Below are positions 31,683 to 42,630 of a stretch of 64,000 nt of DNA, piece after piece (positions within the stretch are counted from its first letter, which is position 1; the number at the start of each line of letters is the position of its first letter). The stretch is from Apricaphanius iberus (taxonomy: Eukaryota; Chordata; Actinopteri; Cyprinodontiformes; Aphaniidae). Under the pieces are notes generated by a model. That model saw nothing but the letters and a program-made list of their open reading frames with translations. It searched no databases and was not told where the DNA came from. The stretch spans positions 1 through 64,000 of the forward strand of contig JAPXFQ010000179.1 in assembly GCA_028564705.1 (NCBI GenBank). The letters run 5' to 3'. The translations under genes were made by a program, and so were the position numbers.

Positions 31683-33044
31683 ATGGAGATGAAGGAGGAA
31701 CCAGAACCGCGGCAGATAACTGAGGCAAAGGAGGAACCAGAACCTCATCCAATCAAAGAAGAACAGTTTGAACTCTGGATCTTTGAAAATGAAGGGCAGC
31801 TTTTAGTAAAGCAGGAGGCCAACAGCTCTGTGGCAACTCCTGCTGCCGAGGAACTCCTCCACTATGGACCAGAACTGCAGCAGACGACGCAGACTAAGGA
31901 GGAACCAGAACTAATCCAGATTAAAGAGGAACATGAGGGTCTCTGCAGTGATCAGGAAGAAGATTGGCTCGCAGTGAAGCGGGAGCCTGAAACCTTTGTG
32001 GTGACTCCTAAAAATGAGAAAAAAGATAACGGTGAAGCGGAACCAAACAAGGACCAGCTCGTCTCTGCGAACCGACCTGAAGATGAGACCCGACATCAGC
32101 AGGGGAGGAACCAGGAAGACTCGGGATCAGGAAGAGATGAAGATCTGCAGCCAGAGAGGAAACATCAGGACACTAGGAATCACACGGACGCCTCACAACT
32201 AGAAGCTTATAGAACTGATTATACCGCATGTGAAGTATGTGGGCGGCGTTTTCGACGCATGAAGTACTTGATATCTCACATGAGAACTCACTCGGCCGAG
32301 AAACCATTTTTATGTCTGACTTGTGGAAGAGGTTTCCCCCGGCAACCTGACCTAACTGTCCACATGAGGACTCACAGTGGCGAGAAGCCTTTCCAGTGTC
32401 TGGTCTGTGGTAAAGGTTTTATCCAGAAAACCACCTTGAGGTATCACTTGAGAACCCACACAGGCGAGAAGCCCTTCCCTTGTCAGCTGTGTGATAAATC
32501 CTTCCGACAGAGAAGTGACTTGGCTTGTCACATGAAAACTCACACGGGAGAGAAACCGCATTGTTGCGAGACGTGTAATAAATCTTTTAGGAAGCGCAGC
32601 GATTTGGCCAACCACATTTTGTCTCACACGGGGGAGATCCCTTTCCCCTGTCCGACTTGTGGAAAAGGTTTCAAACAGCAGTATAAGTTGGCCATGCACA
32701 TGAAGGTTCACACGGGAGAAAAGCCATACAACTGCGAGTCGTGTGAAAAATCCTTCAGACAGCGTTGCGATTTGACCCGCCATCTAAAAACTCACAATCG
32801 GGCGAAGTCGTCCTCCTGTACGGTGTGCGGAAAGCTGCTAAGCGAGTTTAGCAGTATGTCCCGGCACATGAAAACTCACACGGGGGAGAAGACGTATCTC
32901 TGTGAGGTGTGCGATAAATCCTTCGTACAGAGAAGTGACTTGGTCCGTCACATGAGAACTCACAAACATCACAATCACATCACTTTCATGATGGAGGGAA
33001 GTCTCCAAACCTCTTCCGAAACTTTCACTCACACTTCCATCTAA
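31683..33044 (+). CDS. C2H2 zinc-finger protein ZNF-B
   Basis: Encodes a 453-residue nuclear C2H2 zinc-finger protein, paralogue of ZNF-A. The N-terminus opens MEMKEEPEPRQ and repeats the acidic unit KEEPEP-x-IKEE-x-ELW/GLC...LLVKQE/LAVKRE...VATP/VVTP about three times; no KRAB or SCAN. Nine C2H2 fingers follow (from YTACEVCG), most joined by TGEKP linkers. Contact positions -1,2,3,6 read RKYS, RPDV, QTTY, QSDC, KSDN, QYKM, QCDR, ESSR, QSDR. The linker between fingers 7 and 8 is NRAKS rather than TGEKP, and finger 8 has LLSEFSSM in place of the usual Phe. A short tail rich in His, Thr and Ser ends the protein. A longer upstream frame (from 31506) runs through intron and is not used. Probable DNA-binding regulator; target unknown. 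Confidence 0.93.
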   Translation: MEMKEEPEPRQITEAKEEPEPHPIKEEQFELWIFENEGQLLVKQEANSSVATPAAEELLHYGPELQQTTQTKEEPELIQIKEEHEGLCSDQEEDWLAVKREPETFVVTPKNEKKDNGEAEPNKDQLVSANRPEDETRHQQGRNQEDSGSGRDEDLQPERKHQDTRNHTDASQLEAYRTDYTACEVCGRRFRRMKYLISHMRTHSAEKPFLCLTCGRGFPRQPDLTVHMRTHSGEKPFQCLVCGKGFIQKTTLRYHLRTHTGEKPFPCQLCDKSFRQRSDLACHMKTHTGEKPHCCETCNKSFRKRSDLANHILSHTGEIPFPCPTCGKGFKQQYKLAMHMKVHTGEKPYNCESCEKSFRQRCDLTRHLKTHNRAKSSSCTVCGKLLSEFSSMSRHMKTHTGEKTYLCEVCDKSFVQRSDLVRHMRTHKHHNHITFMMEGSLQTSSETFTHTSI

Positions 33045-33355
33045 TTAGATAATCTGACGTCCCTGGTTGTGCCCCGTTTGGTTCCTTCTCATCATGTCCT
33101 GATCTAAAGAAAGTTGAGACCAGATGAGAAAAGTGATTCACTTTCAGCTGAACTACTACCCTTTTATTTGATCCAAAGGTTGGTGCACAAAAACAAAATC
33201 CGGTCCACGTTCTCAGGGTTAAGAAGTTTTCTCCCATCTTGAATCATTAATGCGGCCGTAGAAAAGTGTGTAACTTCTCTAGGTGCCCTCGATTCGGCAA
33301 AGTTTGGAAAATATTCCAGCGTGTTTCACGTCGTGCCCAAACATAGCCAAAAATT
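33045..33355 (+). other. ZNF-B 3' untranslated region
   Basis: Sequence after the TAA stop. No AATAAA is obvious within this stretch, so the polyadenylation site is uncertain. Confidence 0.45.
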
Positions 33356-34625
33356 GTACTCATGTGGGAGTAGCCCTACCTCAACATATTCTACTCCAGT
33401 AAAAGTAAATATAAAGTTACTCAAGTGCCGAGTAACCAATCAGAACATCGGATCAGTTCTATTGGCACCGATTATATAAAAAGGAATTCATTAGACAAAC
33501 GTAACATTTTCTGCAAATTATGGTATTTAAAAGACTACTATGAAATAATTAATACATATAAATAGTATAATTTGTTACAACCCAGCTGGCTAGGGGTCAG
33601 GGGGTGTAACAAATAACCCTGTAGACAGATGTTAAAAAGGAGTAACAAAAGAGTTTAATCAGAAAAGGAGCAAAATAAATGTACAGTAACAAAAACACAG
33701 GCTAAGGGAAGCCTTAAATAAGACGGGGCACAAAATAACGAACTTAAAGTGCTGTCTTTTTAACAAAATGACAAAGTGTATTATCTAAAACAAACTCCAC
33801 AACGAACAGCACTAAACCAATGTTCTAATAAAAACCTAAGCACAAAAAAGCAGAGAATAGGTGGCGGGCTCTGGGGGAAAACAGAGACGAGTCAATCTGC
33901 TCTCCAACTGCTGCGTGAGGCTGATGGTCTTTTAAAAAGACAGGAGACCAATCAGGACCTCCAGCCTTCCTGATGCCGTTACATGCAAACTGAAGGTAAA
34001 GACAAACAAAGTTAATAAAACACAACAAGGCCCCTGAAAAACAGGTGGCCGTAACATAATTACAAAACAATAAAATCGGAAGCAGAAGAAACACAACTGT
34101 CAACATAAAACTTTAGAAACTATTATTACCTACATGTACATGTTAGAACTGGGTAAAGTGCTTCTGTTGGCAATCTGTAGTATTTACTGTATGTCTGTAA
34201 ATGGCTCATCAGATGGAAAAGAACATTAGAATAACAAAGCTCGACTACAAACAAAGGTCTCATTTTGACAAAAGAAAAACGTAGGTTTGTTTTCGTGAAT
34301 TATTTTTCTAGTTTAAATATTTATTTCAAACTAAAACAACAAAAAGAGCAAGTTGAACACTTATTTAATCCAAAACCTTGTAGTTCATTATAACTGAACT
34401 TTGAATGCTGTACTGTTACAGCTGAAAGTAAAACATAAGTAATTTTGTTTTGATTCAGTAAATTAGTCGCAATAGGCAGATTATCCAAAAATGTAATCAA
34501 GTATGAATGGCAACACTTCATAAGAATATTTTAAAGTAAAAGTAAAATGTATTGTGCAGAAAAAACTATTCTAAAACTGTGTATTTCAAAAAGAAAAAAG
34601 AAAAAGTACATTTACTAAAGTAGGC
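33356..34625. other. Probable hAT-like or other repeat, limits unclear
   Basis: Begins with a tactccagtaaaagtaaatat stretch and ends with aaagtaaaagtaaaatg and tttactaaagtagg motifs, a pattern of tACTc-aAGTA repeats seen in fish hAT elements. Within it, 33572-34056 starts tgttacaaccc and ends ccgtaaca, perhaps a nested element. No coding sequence was recognised and the boundaries are not proven. Confidence 0.35.
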
Positions 34626-35537
34626 TAACCCGTCCTTTCCACCTGGCACATTAGCGTTGCGTAATGTCAGCGAAGTGTAATACACAGCTGATAGGTACTA
34701 TTAAAGTCTATGGGAGCGTTCCCACCGGGCGCGGAGGAGTGCGAATCAGACAAGTCTGAAGCATTGTTTCACGACCCCTTCTTAAATTTACGAGACACTT
34801 CTATATTTTTACGAGTTATTCCTCTAAAACGCGTCCAGCTCAGTGGTTTCGTTTGGACCAGACAAAATCGGGAAATCGGGCATTCGAGCGGAGCTAAATA
34901 CCCGGAAATACAAAAATAAAGGACATGTGACGATTTCCGATTGTTTGACTTTGAAATTTTTTTACATAATGTCACTAAAAGGGACACCAGGGTTGAAGTC
35001 AATCGGTCTGTTGGTCTAAGTTGGTTTTTATCATGGATTTAATCTTTGAAACGGGGAATCAATCAGTTTATATGACACAAGTCGTCATTTTTACTATGAA
35101 ACCATGAAAAAGGAGAAGGCATGGACAGAAATATCTGCAGTTCTGGGAGTGCATGGTGAGTTTATGCTACTTATGAACATAGAATGACATTTTTTCCCCA
35201 TTCGCGAATTCGAAGTCTCCTGTGATTTCGTGATCTCCCGGGACCTGCTGAGAGGAATGCTTTCCTCAGAGATACGCGTCTAAAACGCTTCATTGGGAAC
35301 GAACGCATGACTGATTTCACAACTAAAAAGTGTCTATAACATTACACACCCAGTGGAAATCAGGGGTAAATGTAACAAGCTACTACGCAACGCTGAGCAT
35401 GACGACATACTACTTATTATTATGTCAATACTGCCACCCTCTGGCCAGGTTATCTGCACACATTTCAGGCACACATACTAGAGAGTATAAGAAACACATT
35501 ATTCTTAATTGATCATTTAATGCATCGTTGTGGTACA
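34626..35537. other. No gene recognised, possible TIR element
   Basis: The motif gcgttgcgta occurs near 34654 and its inverse tacgcaacgc near 35384, each followed or preceded by related sequence. This may be a 0.8-kb TIR element, but the ends are not clear enough to claim. Confidence 0.35.
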
Positions 35538-36234
35538 ATGTACATTTTAGGACATCCTCAGGTATCAGAATGACCTCTATCAGACCTCCGAAAAAAACGG
35601 ACTCAGAATCAGACCTTAGATAAAAAGGCTTCATGGCTCAGGAAAACATTTGTCAACCTTCAGATAAAACAGGATCAGGAAAAAGTTCTCGTTTTGTTAT
35701 GGATGGATTTATAGCAACGTATTTTAAAACTTTTATGTGCAGAATTTCTGATCCTGTTGCAACTTTGTAAAGTTCATCTTTTTATTCTACATATAAATTT
35801 CAGAGGACACCAACTCAAAGCCAAAACCAGCTTTTCTCTGTCGAAAGTAGCAGCACGCAACTCTGCTTTTTTAGTGACGTTACCGCCCCCTCCTCTGATG
35901 GTGCGTTCTATTTATCTCGTAATTCTGAGTGACGGAGAGTAGACGATGTCTTTAACAGAAGTTCTGGCTTTGTAGCTGCATCAACTTGGAAATAACAAAA
36001 CAAAAACTGGAAAGCCTCTAAGGCCATGCACACACATAGCCGGGATTTATTAAAAACAAATTTTCCTCCGCTCCTTTTAAAAAAAAAAAACTCCATTCAC
36101 ACATAACTGGATAAATGCAGTTTTTAGCAAATTCATAGACATACCAAACCTGTAGGGGGCAGTAGTTCTGCTAAATTCTATCCGCTTAGAGTAACTTTCT
36201 ACTCTCTAGTGTTTTTGTTGTTAGGTTTTGGTTG

Positions 36235-36400
36235 GCACTAATGGCCTTTATTGGAAAGTCGTTGAATGGGAGAGAGGGCGGGAAGACACGCGGCACACGT
36301 TGGGGGGCCGGGAATCGAACTCCAGACAGCCGCGTTCAGGTCTGAAGCCTCTGCGTATGGGGTGCCTGCTCTACCGCTACGCAACACGACACCCCTCTAC
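36235..36400 (-). mobile_element. tRNA-derived SINE copy
   Basis: On the minus strand the head resembles a tRNA: an A-box-like gcgtagcggtagagcaggca and a B-box-like ggagttcgattcccgg with spacing that allows a long variable arm. After it comes a C/T-rich body and a tail ending tttccaataaaggcc. This fits a class of tRNA-headed fish SINEs. It is not a functional tRNA gene because the acceptor stem does not pair properly and the sequence continues into the SINE body. Confidence 0.7.
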
Positions 36401-36487
36401 CCTCCAAGTTCTGCATACAGCAGTGATAGAGCTGCTAAAGACAAGTGAGCAAAAAGCCTTTCGACAATCGATGATCCTAACACAGCT

Positions 36488-36873
36488 CTAAAGGTGCGTT
36501 CACACCGGCCAGCGTGTCCAGGCAGCAAAAACGCTCAAACGGACGGAAGTTGATGCTTTGAAATTATAACCAGCTGCTTGCACACTTTGTAGTCCGTGTC
36601 GCTGCGTCGGCGCATCATATCGGCAGGCGAGCGAGGGTTTCTCTGTTGTTTCTCTGTTATTTCTGCACTTACCCTCCCTCTGCAGCCTCCAGCGCATTGA
36701 GTAGCTCCAGTCGGATCTCAGCTGCGTGGACCTGCCGATGCCCGCTGCGCCGACGTGCACGACTTGCTGCATGCCAGCTTGACGCCCACATGCTGTTCAG
36801 TTACCATAGACTTTGCATGTAATCTAGCTGCCCTGCTGCCTGGACGCACAGGGCGTTCTGAACGCACCTTTAG
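36488..36873. mobile_element. MITE with ctaaaggtgcgttca ends
   Basis: The left end ctaaaggtgcgttcacacc and right end gttctgaacgcacctttag are inverted repeats (15-bp near-identical), and tccaggcagca occurs inverted just inside both ends. Body 386 bp, rich in gctg/cagc motifs, no coding capacity. The end sequence is a familiar fish MITE type. No clear target duplication. A diverged relative is at 40690-40860. Confidence 0.8.
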
Positions 36874-37699
36874 GGACAGCGTGGACAGTGACGTTACGTC
36901 TCTTTAAACTCCGGTTTCATCCACAAGCAGACGCTGAAAAACTAAAAAAAAACCTCAGATCTTCACGTTGGCCAGAGTTTTCAAAGACATTCGTTTTGTC
37001 AGGCCAAACTGTAGAAAAATATCTCCCTTTTTTGAGATACCTGACTGCGTGCGGACAAGGCATAGGAAATGTGTATTGCTGCTACTCCAGATTCTACACA
37101 CTACAATCTTACATTTAAATTAAAATTACTATTTAAAAGCAAGCTTAAGTTAATGCACTATGAATATGAATAATTAAGAATTGTCCCTAGCAATCTTCCA
37201 ACTCAATTCAAGCTTATGCTTATTGTCCCCAGCAATTAAAAAAAAAACAACCGGACCCAGTACCACTCATAGTTGTTGTTTTTTGACCTAAATGACGAAT
37301 TGTGGGGTGTAGAATTTTTAACCCCGAGTTGATGCAGCTAGAACGCCAAAATGTCTGTTAATGACAGCGTCTGCTAACGTCACTTAGAATTACGAGGTAA
37401 CTGGAACGCACCATGGGGGAAACTGGGAGGAAACAGAAAAGCTGTCTGGGCTCTGAGTTGGTATCCTTGGAAAAGAATTTGGGGAAGTATCACAGATTTA
37501 AAATATGTGGCTACACATCCATCAGTTATTAGAACTTTTTTCTGATGCCGTTTGGTTTCGGCCCGTTTCATCTGAAGGTTGACCTTTTTTTTTTCCTGAG
37601 ACCTGATGCCTTTTTTTATCTAAGATCAAATTCTGAGGCCGTTTTGTCTGTGGTCTGATAGACGTGATTCTGATACCTGAGGATGTCCTAAAATGTACA

Positions 37700-38639
37700 C
37701 CGTATTTCTACAGCACATTACCTGTTTCCACATTCTGTTATTTTACAGCCTTATTCCACTGTGTTTAAAATGAATCCTATTTTTTTCCCCTCAGAAGGCC
37801 CCATAATGACAAATTGAAAAAAAGTTAAATGATGCAGCTAAATCACGTGTACATAAATATTTGCAGCCTTCGCTCAACACGCTGTTGATGCTTCTGTGGC
37901 AGCAGCTGCATCAACTACAGCTACAGACCATTCCTTTGACTTCCTGCTTGGTTTGTGCTCTGACGCGCACGCTGGACTATGGGGGCCTAATATAGACAAA
38001 TCATGTGCAGTCAATTGAACTCCATTAAACTGCAGAAAAATCTCAAGGCTGATCAGTGGAAATGGGATCAATTTTGAGCTTAACTGAAAAGCCTGTGATT
38101 ATTTATCTACATGGTATTTTGGTGTATTAATACATTTGCAAAAATCTCTCAATTCTTTACATCTTTATGGGATGTTTGGAATTTTGAAGAAGGAAGTGAG
38201 TTTTGGGTTAAGGTTGTAACGTGTGATGGGTTGTGAATAATTTAAGGAATGACTGTTGTGATCTTGTTGACACATCCTTGTCTAAAACTGATGCGGACTT
38301 TGATTTCCTAGCCTTTTCTCTTCAGAACTGTTACCTTGAGTGACCATTTTATCGATTGCTGCACATTCTTTCAATAAATTACCTGAGAAAAAAAACAGCT
38401 GGCTCATGTTTTCCTTACTCGGCAGTTGGTGACTCCACCTGATGAGGAAAGATTTGATTTTTTTCTAACCAAAACGATTTGGTTGTGGTAGACAGATACA
38501 GAAGATTTTTAATGCAGCTTCCGTTTTGAAATGAACTCGAAGAGAATACTTAATTTAGGTGCTGAAATGAGGACGGTGGGTAAATATGATTGCTGCTCGG
38601 GTGGAAAAATGCATTGTAATCGCTTTTATCGAGTTCTTT
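37700..38639. other. No gene recognised
   Basis: AT-rich sequence without identifiable coding or transposon features. Confidence 0.4.
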
Positions 38640-38885
38640 AACATATAACTGGATTCCTCACTCGGACAAAAACATCTGTTCCGAGACCGTCATCAGAAAA
38701 AGACGCAACCGAGCGGCGCACGGACGAAGAAACGGTGGCATATTAATACATTTATGTTTTAAAATCTATGAAGTTTTGAGCTTTGAGAGTATTAAAACTA
38801 GCGAGAGCTGTGAGTTAATGTATATGTGAGAAAAGTGTATAAAGTGTGTGACGAGTTTTTTTTTTTTTTTACAGTCCTTTAACAA
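38640..38885. repeat. Dispersed repeat, copy 1 (pair at 55100-55345)
   Basis: Shares ordered blocks with 55100-55345: agacgcaaccgagcggcgca/agacgcaccgagcggcgca, tttatgttttaaa/tttatgtttaaatt, attaaaactag, gtgag/gtgatt, tgagaaaagtgtataaagtg/tgagaaaagtttataaaggt and ttttacag. Both are on the same strand. Class unknown. Confidence 0.75.
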
Positions 38886-40689
38886 TCCTTTACGCTCCCA
38901 TAAGGAGAGATTTGGTTGTAATAGCAGCAAAGCAAGAACAGAACAGAATAAAATATTTACATTATGGACATAGTTACAAAAAACCGAGTACTGAATAAAA
39001 TACAGATAAAACGACATACCCAGGTTGTAATGTGCACAGAGCGGAACACTTTACAGATGTTGAAATAATAAAAAATATTTAGAAATATGTACAGAATGTG
39101 CATTATACTTTTGTATTAAAAAACTAAACATATTTCCAAAAGTTAGCACATATGAACTGAGAAAAAAACAAGTAATGTGCAAACTACAGCAACAGCAATT
39201 TACAGCGCTAATATGAACATTTATGTTTAGTGGGAGCAGTCATGGTTGTAAACTCTGACAGCTGCGGATTATTTTGTAGAACATCACTCCCGCAATAAAA
39301 GATGGACGCTGTAGTGAATAAAATCCCTTTTTTCCACTACGGGGAAAGAAAAACTTTCATAGTTTGTTTATAAAGCGCTTTTTATACCAGAAATGGATCT
39401 CAAATTGCTTAAGCCACCCCACCCCACAACCCATTTTTCATGCACTCACACTGAATTTCTCTCTGGGATCAATAAAGTATACTCCTCGCGCAAACGAGGA
39501 GAACTTTCCCCACTGATGTCGGTACATTTCCACTAAAAATAAAAAGTAACCAGGCACTTCTCAGAGGCTCTGATGCTGGGGGTCGATGTAGGGATTAGTG
39601 TGGGTTAATACACCCAATAACTGAACATTTTGACTTGCTTTCTTGTAACTTCGACATGACTGACCTTGGACTACAAAATCGCTGTGGGGGAGAAAAAATG
39701 GCGCCTTCACGAAATTGGTTACCCGGAAGTCCAATACCTTATTTGGCAGTTCAACAACAAATGCTGTGATGTAATAGACCAGAAAACGTAATAGCGAATA
39801 GAGAAAACTAAACAGACTGAAAAATATGACCAAAAAAGAATGTAAAGATATAAACACAGCACCAGAAGAGAATAAATGTAAGTTGTCTGCACTCCTAAAC
39901 ACCCAAAATACACATTTACATGCATTTAAGGGCTAAAAAAGTGGATTTTCCATGATATGTCTCCTTTAAAATATTAAAATAAGCAGTAGACAAATATGAT
40001 CAAATTAAATAGTAAAAAAATGATGATATAGTGATAAAATGTAATCAAGTTAAACATGCAAAGCAATTAAACAGACTGTAATAAATAATAATCAGTTAAA
40101 AGCTGGGCTAACAAGTTGAGTCCTGATTGGGCCATAAAAGATGCCTCACAATGAGTTGGTATGCTGTTTTTAGTGATGACTAGAAGACGGCTGCCAGAGG
40201 AGCGCAGAGACGGCAAGGGTTCAATGGTAACAGCAGATCTGACAGATTAGAAGGCCCAAGACGTTTAAAACACTTAAAAACCATTAAAAGAACCTTAAAA
40301 TCAGTCCTAAAAAACACACGGAGAGCAAATGCAGGTATTTTAAGACCGTGTAATGTGCTCTACTAAAGGCGGATGTTTTAAGTGTTAATAGATTACGGCT
40401 AAAAAACAGAAAACAAGAGACTGAATAGAAATAAAACATGGAAGAAATTAGTGGCACAAAACTAGTAAACTAGTAGTGAATATTTATTACTGTAGTGGCT
40501 CTAACTGGGTTTGGATAACGTTAGCTAACATAACAAGAAAGTTAACAGAAAATATCTAACTTCTTACCTGGTTCTTCGAAAAATCCTGATCCTCCATTTT
40601 GGATGGCTGACTCGGCGATCCACGCATTGATGGCGTACTGACGTCAGTACAAAGGGTCACTGATTGCTGTTTGCTGCCCCAGAGTTTGT
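38886..40689. other. Intergenic, repeat fragments, no gene
   Basis: A short motif, tctctctgggatcaataaag (39459-39478), is the usual 3' end of a fish retroposon family. Near 39950-39975 the sequence catgatatgtctcctttaaa looks like one end of a TTAA-type DNA element, but I see no matching second end. Open frames at 39561-39925 minus have no family motifs. Confidence 0.4.
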
Positions 40690-40860
40690 TTTCCCGACTT
40701 CACTTAACAGCTGCTCGGACGGTCCGTAATCGCATCCGAGCGTAAACGCGCAGATGCCCGCTGCGTTTGACGCCCACTTGATGCGTAGGTACCATAGACT
40801 TTGCATGTATACTAACTGCCCTGCTGCCTCGACGCGCTGACCGGTGTGAACGCAGCATTA
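40690..40860. mobile_element. MITE fragment related to 36488-36873
   Basis: The block ccatagactttgcatgta, then taactgccctgctgcct and gaccggtgtgaacgcagcat, matches the right half of the MITE at 36488-36873. The left terminus is not seen, so it is a truncated or diverged copy. Confidence 0.65.
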
Positions 40861-41158
40861 GCTGCAGTCAGGGGCAGTGGGTCATCACAAGTAAAACATG
40901 CAGTTCCTTTTGTAATTAAAGGCATGCTTACTGAACTTATCCAGTTAGAATTCTGATCAGACGGCTATCATGGCTAAAATTATAACTCTTCTAAAAACAA
41001 ATAGAAAGCATTGTAGTATATGGACTGGTTTCCACTGGTTGCGCCGTAGCACATTCCCGGCGAGTCCCAGAAGTGTCTTGTTGCGCTGTGCCGCTAAGTA
41101 TAGGATTGGATTCTATTTTTGACGTGACACGCTTCCAAAACGCGTCAGGCTCCAACAG

Positions 41159-42046
41159 TTAAAGGGGAATTTCGAGTTTTTTTTTTAACCTGGACCTTAT
41201 TTATAGCATGCATTACATTCATTTACTCACCCAGACAAGTTTGGAGCCACATGGAGCCCTTTGAGAGAAGTTTAAATCCGTACTGATCCGCAAGTAATGT
41301 AAGTCACTGGGGGCACACAAAGTGCCTCCTTTAAATAATGCATTATCTGCCTCAAAACTCCTTCATTTAACCAATATTTCCTTATGTAGAGCTACTACAA
41401 TTCCCCCTGAAGTTCAGGGCCTCTCAGAGGTGCTTCTTCGTTGCCTGCTGGGGTGTTTTGCAGGCCTTTTATCCAACTACACGAACATGCAACTCCAATT
41501 ACAACCGTCTGCCATGACCGCTGTAGTCTGAACAGGACTTTCACTCTGCGCTCTACGGCGGCACACGATTAGACAGAACTTGCAACTACAATCAACAACA
41601 TGGTTTGCGCTTGTGTGTTGCCAAATTGCACAAACAAAATGATCAAGCGGACTAAGATGGTCTTATAGCACAGAGTAAAAGTCCTGCTCGGACACAAACT
41701 GTCATGAGGCACTGCAGTCATGTCACTGAAACGGCAGCTTATTGTAAGTTTGAATTAATTCCAGTAAATAACACTGGAGGAACCCAAAGAAGCACTTCCG
41801 AGACGCCCCGAACAACAAAACATTGGTTAAATGAAGGAGTTTCGTGGCAAAGAATTCCTTATTTAGAGGCAACTCTTTATGTGCCCCCATTGACTCCCAT
41901 TATATGGACATACGCTGATTGCGACTAAACTTCTCTCAAAGGACTCTACCTGGCTCCAAACTTGTCTGGGTGAATAAATGAACGTAATGCATGCTTTAAA
42001 TAAGGTCCGGGTTGAAGAAAATAACCCAAACCGTCCCTTGCCTTAA
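41159..42046. mobile_element. TTAA-flanked TIR element, second copy
   Basis: TTAA occurs at 41159-41162 and 42043-42046. The long inverted arms share aacctggaccttattta/aataaggtccgggtt, gcatgcattac/gtaatgcatgc, acccagacaagtttggagcc and its inverse, and ctttgagagaagttta and its inverse, for about 180 bp per arm. No transposase. The outer end matches the element at 5301-5874, although the interiors differ. Probable Kolobok or piggyBac-type non-autonomous element. Confidence 0.85.
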
Positions 42047-42482
42047 ACGCAGAGATTAACGCACCCCGGAGGTCGTGACAAAACCGTGCTGCTTCCGTGA
42101 CACGAATTTGATCAAGACCAGAACTTCCATCAGATATCTTACTGCTCTAACATCTAACCTGTGAGAAGAACATGACTGTATTTCTAAGTCCCAGTTTAAG
42201 TAAGATGCGGGCGGAAATCAGCTGTGTACCAGTTGTTTTAGATAAATCCAACCAGCTGAGTCCAACCTAGCAGGGTGGGGCTTTCAGCACATAAGGTACT
42301 CTGTCAAGCTTATCTCTTCTTAGTCTCCCACACACTCATGAACACACAGAGTATAGTTCCCTTGGTACACATTGTTTAGAATGGTGGCCAGATAATCTTA
42401 ACTGATAATGATTGTGTATCCATTAGGGACACAAACCGGTTATGATATGTTATATTATGGATTGTTAGTCATACCTATCTAG
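42047..42482. other. No gene recognised
   Basis: Non-coding sequence with no identifiable motif. Confidence 0.35.
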
Positions 42483-42630
42483 GAGAGGTCAAAACAAAGA
42501 CTATTCTTTCTCAAAACGCTTAAGAGGTCTGGACTCTCAACTTCTGACAAACTTCTACAGAGCAACAACAGAGAACATTCTCTGTCTGAGTGCAATAGTG
42601 TGGTATGAAAGCAGCACTGCCAGATAGAAA
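42483..42630 (+). mobile_element. LINE ORF2 C-terminal fragment
   Basis: Plus-strand translation reads QRLFFLKTLKRSGLST and, after one frameshift, LTNFYRATTENILCLSAIVW ending YESSTAR. This fits the conserved segment after the RT in many fish LINEs (QRL-FLRxL...FYRATIES-L...W-G). Only about 45 codons remain. Confidence 0.75.

Larger units (their letters stand above)
35538..37699. mobile_element. 2.2-kb fold-back element with about 400-bp arms
   Basis: The left arm (35538-35985) and right arm (37309-37699) are inverted copies of each other. Shared blocks in order from the tips are acattttaggacatcctcag, gtatcagaat, cgtctatcagacc-type, gtcaaccttcagat, attttaaa, caccaactca/taccaactca, ggtgcgttc, ctcgtaattct and tagctgcatcaact. 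Several indels separate the arms, so the insertion is not recent. The 1.3-kb centre holds a tRNA-derived SINE and a MITE, both likely later insertions. No transposase is present. It is a long-TIR fold-back or non-autonomous DNA transposon of unknown superfamily. Confidence 0.8.

Noticed and set aside
33572..34056. LTR or hAT element with tgttac ends
   Set aside because: The ends are only about six bases alike and the flanks show no target duplication.
36300..36400. tRNA gene
   Set aside because: A and B boxes are visible, but the acceptor stem does not pair and the sequence continues as a SINE body and tail.
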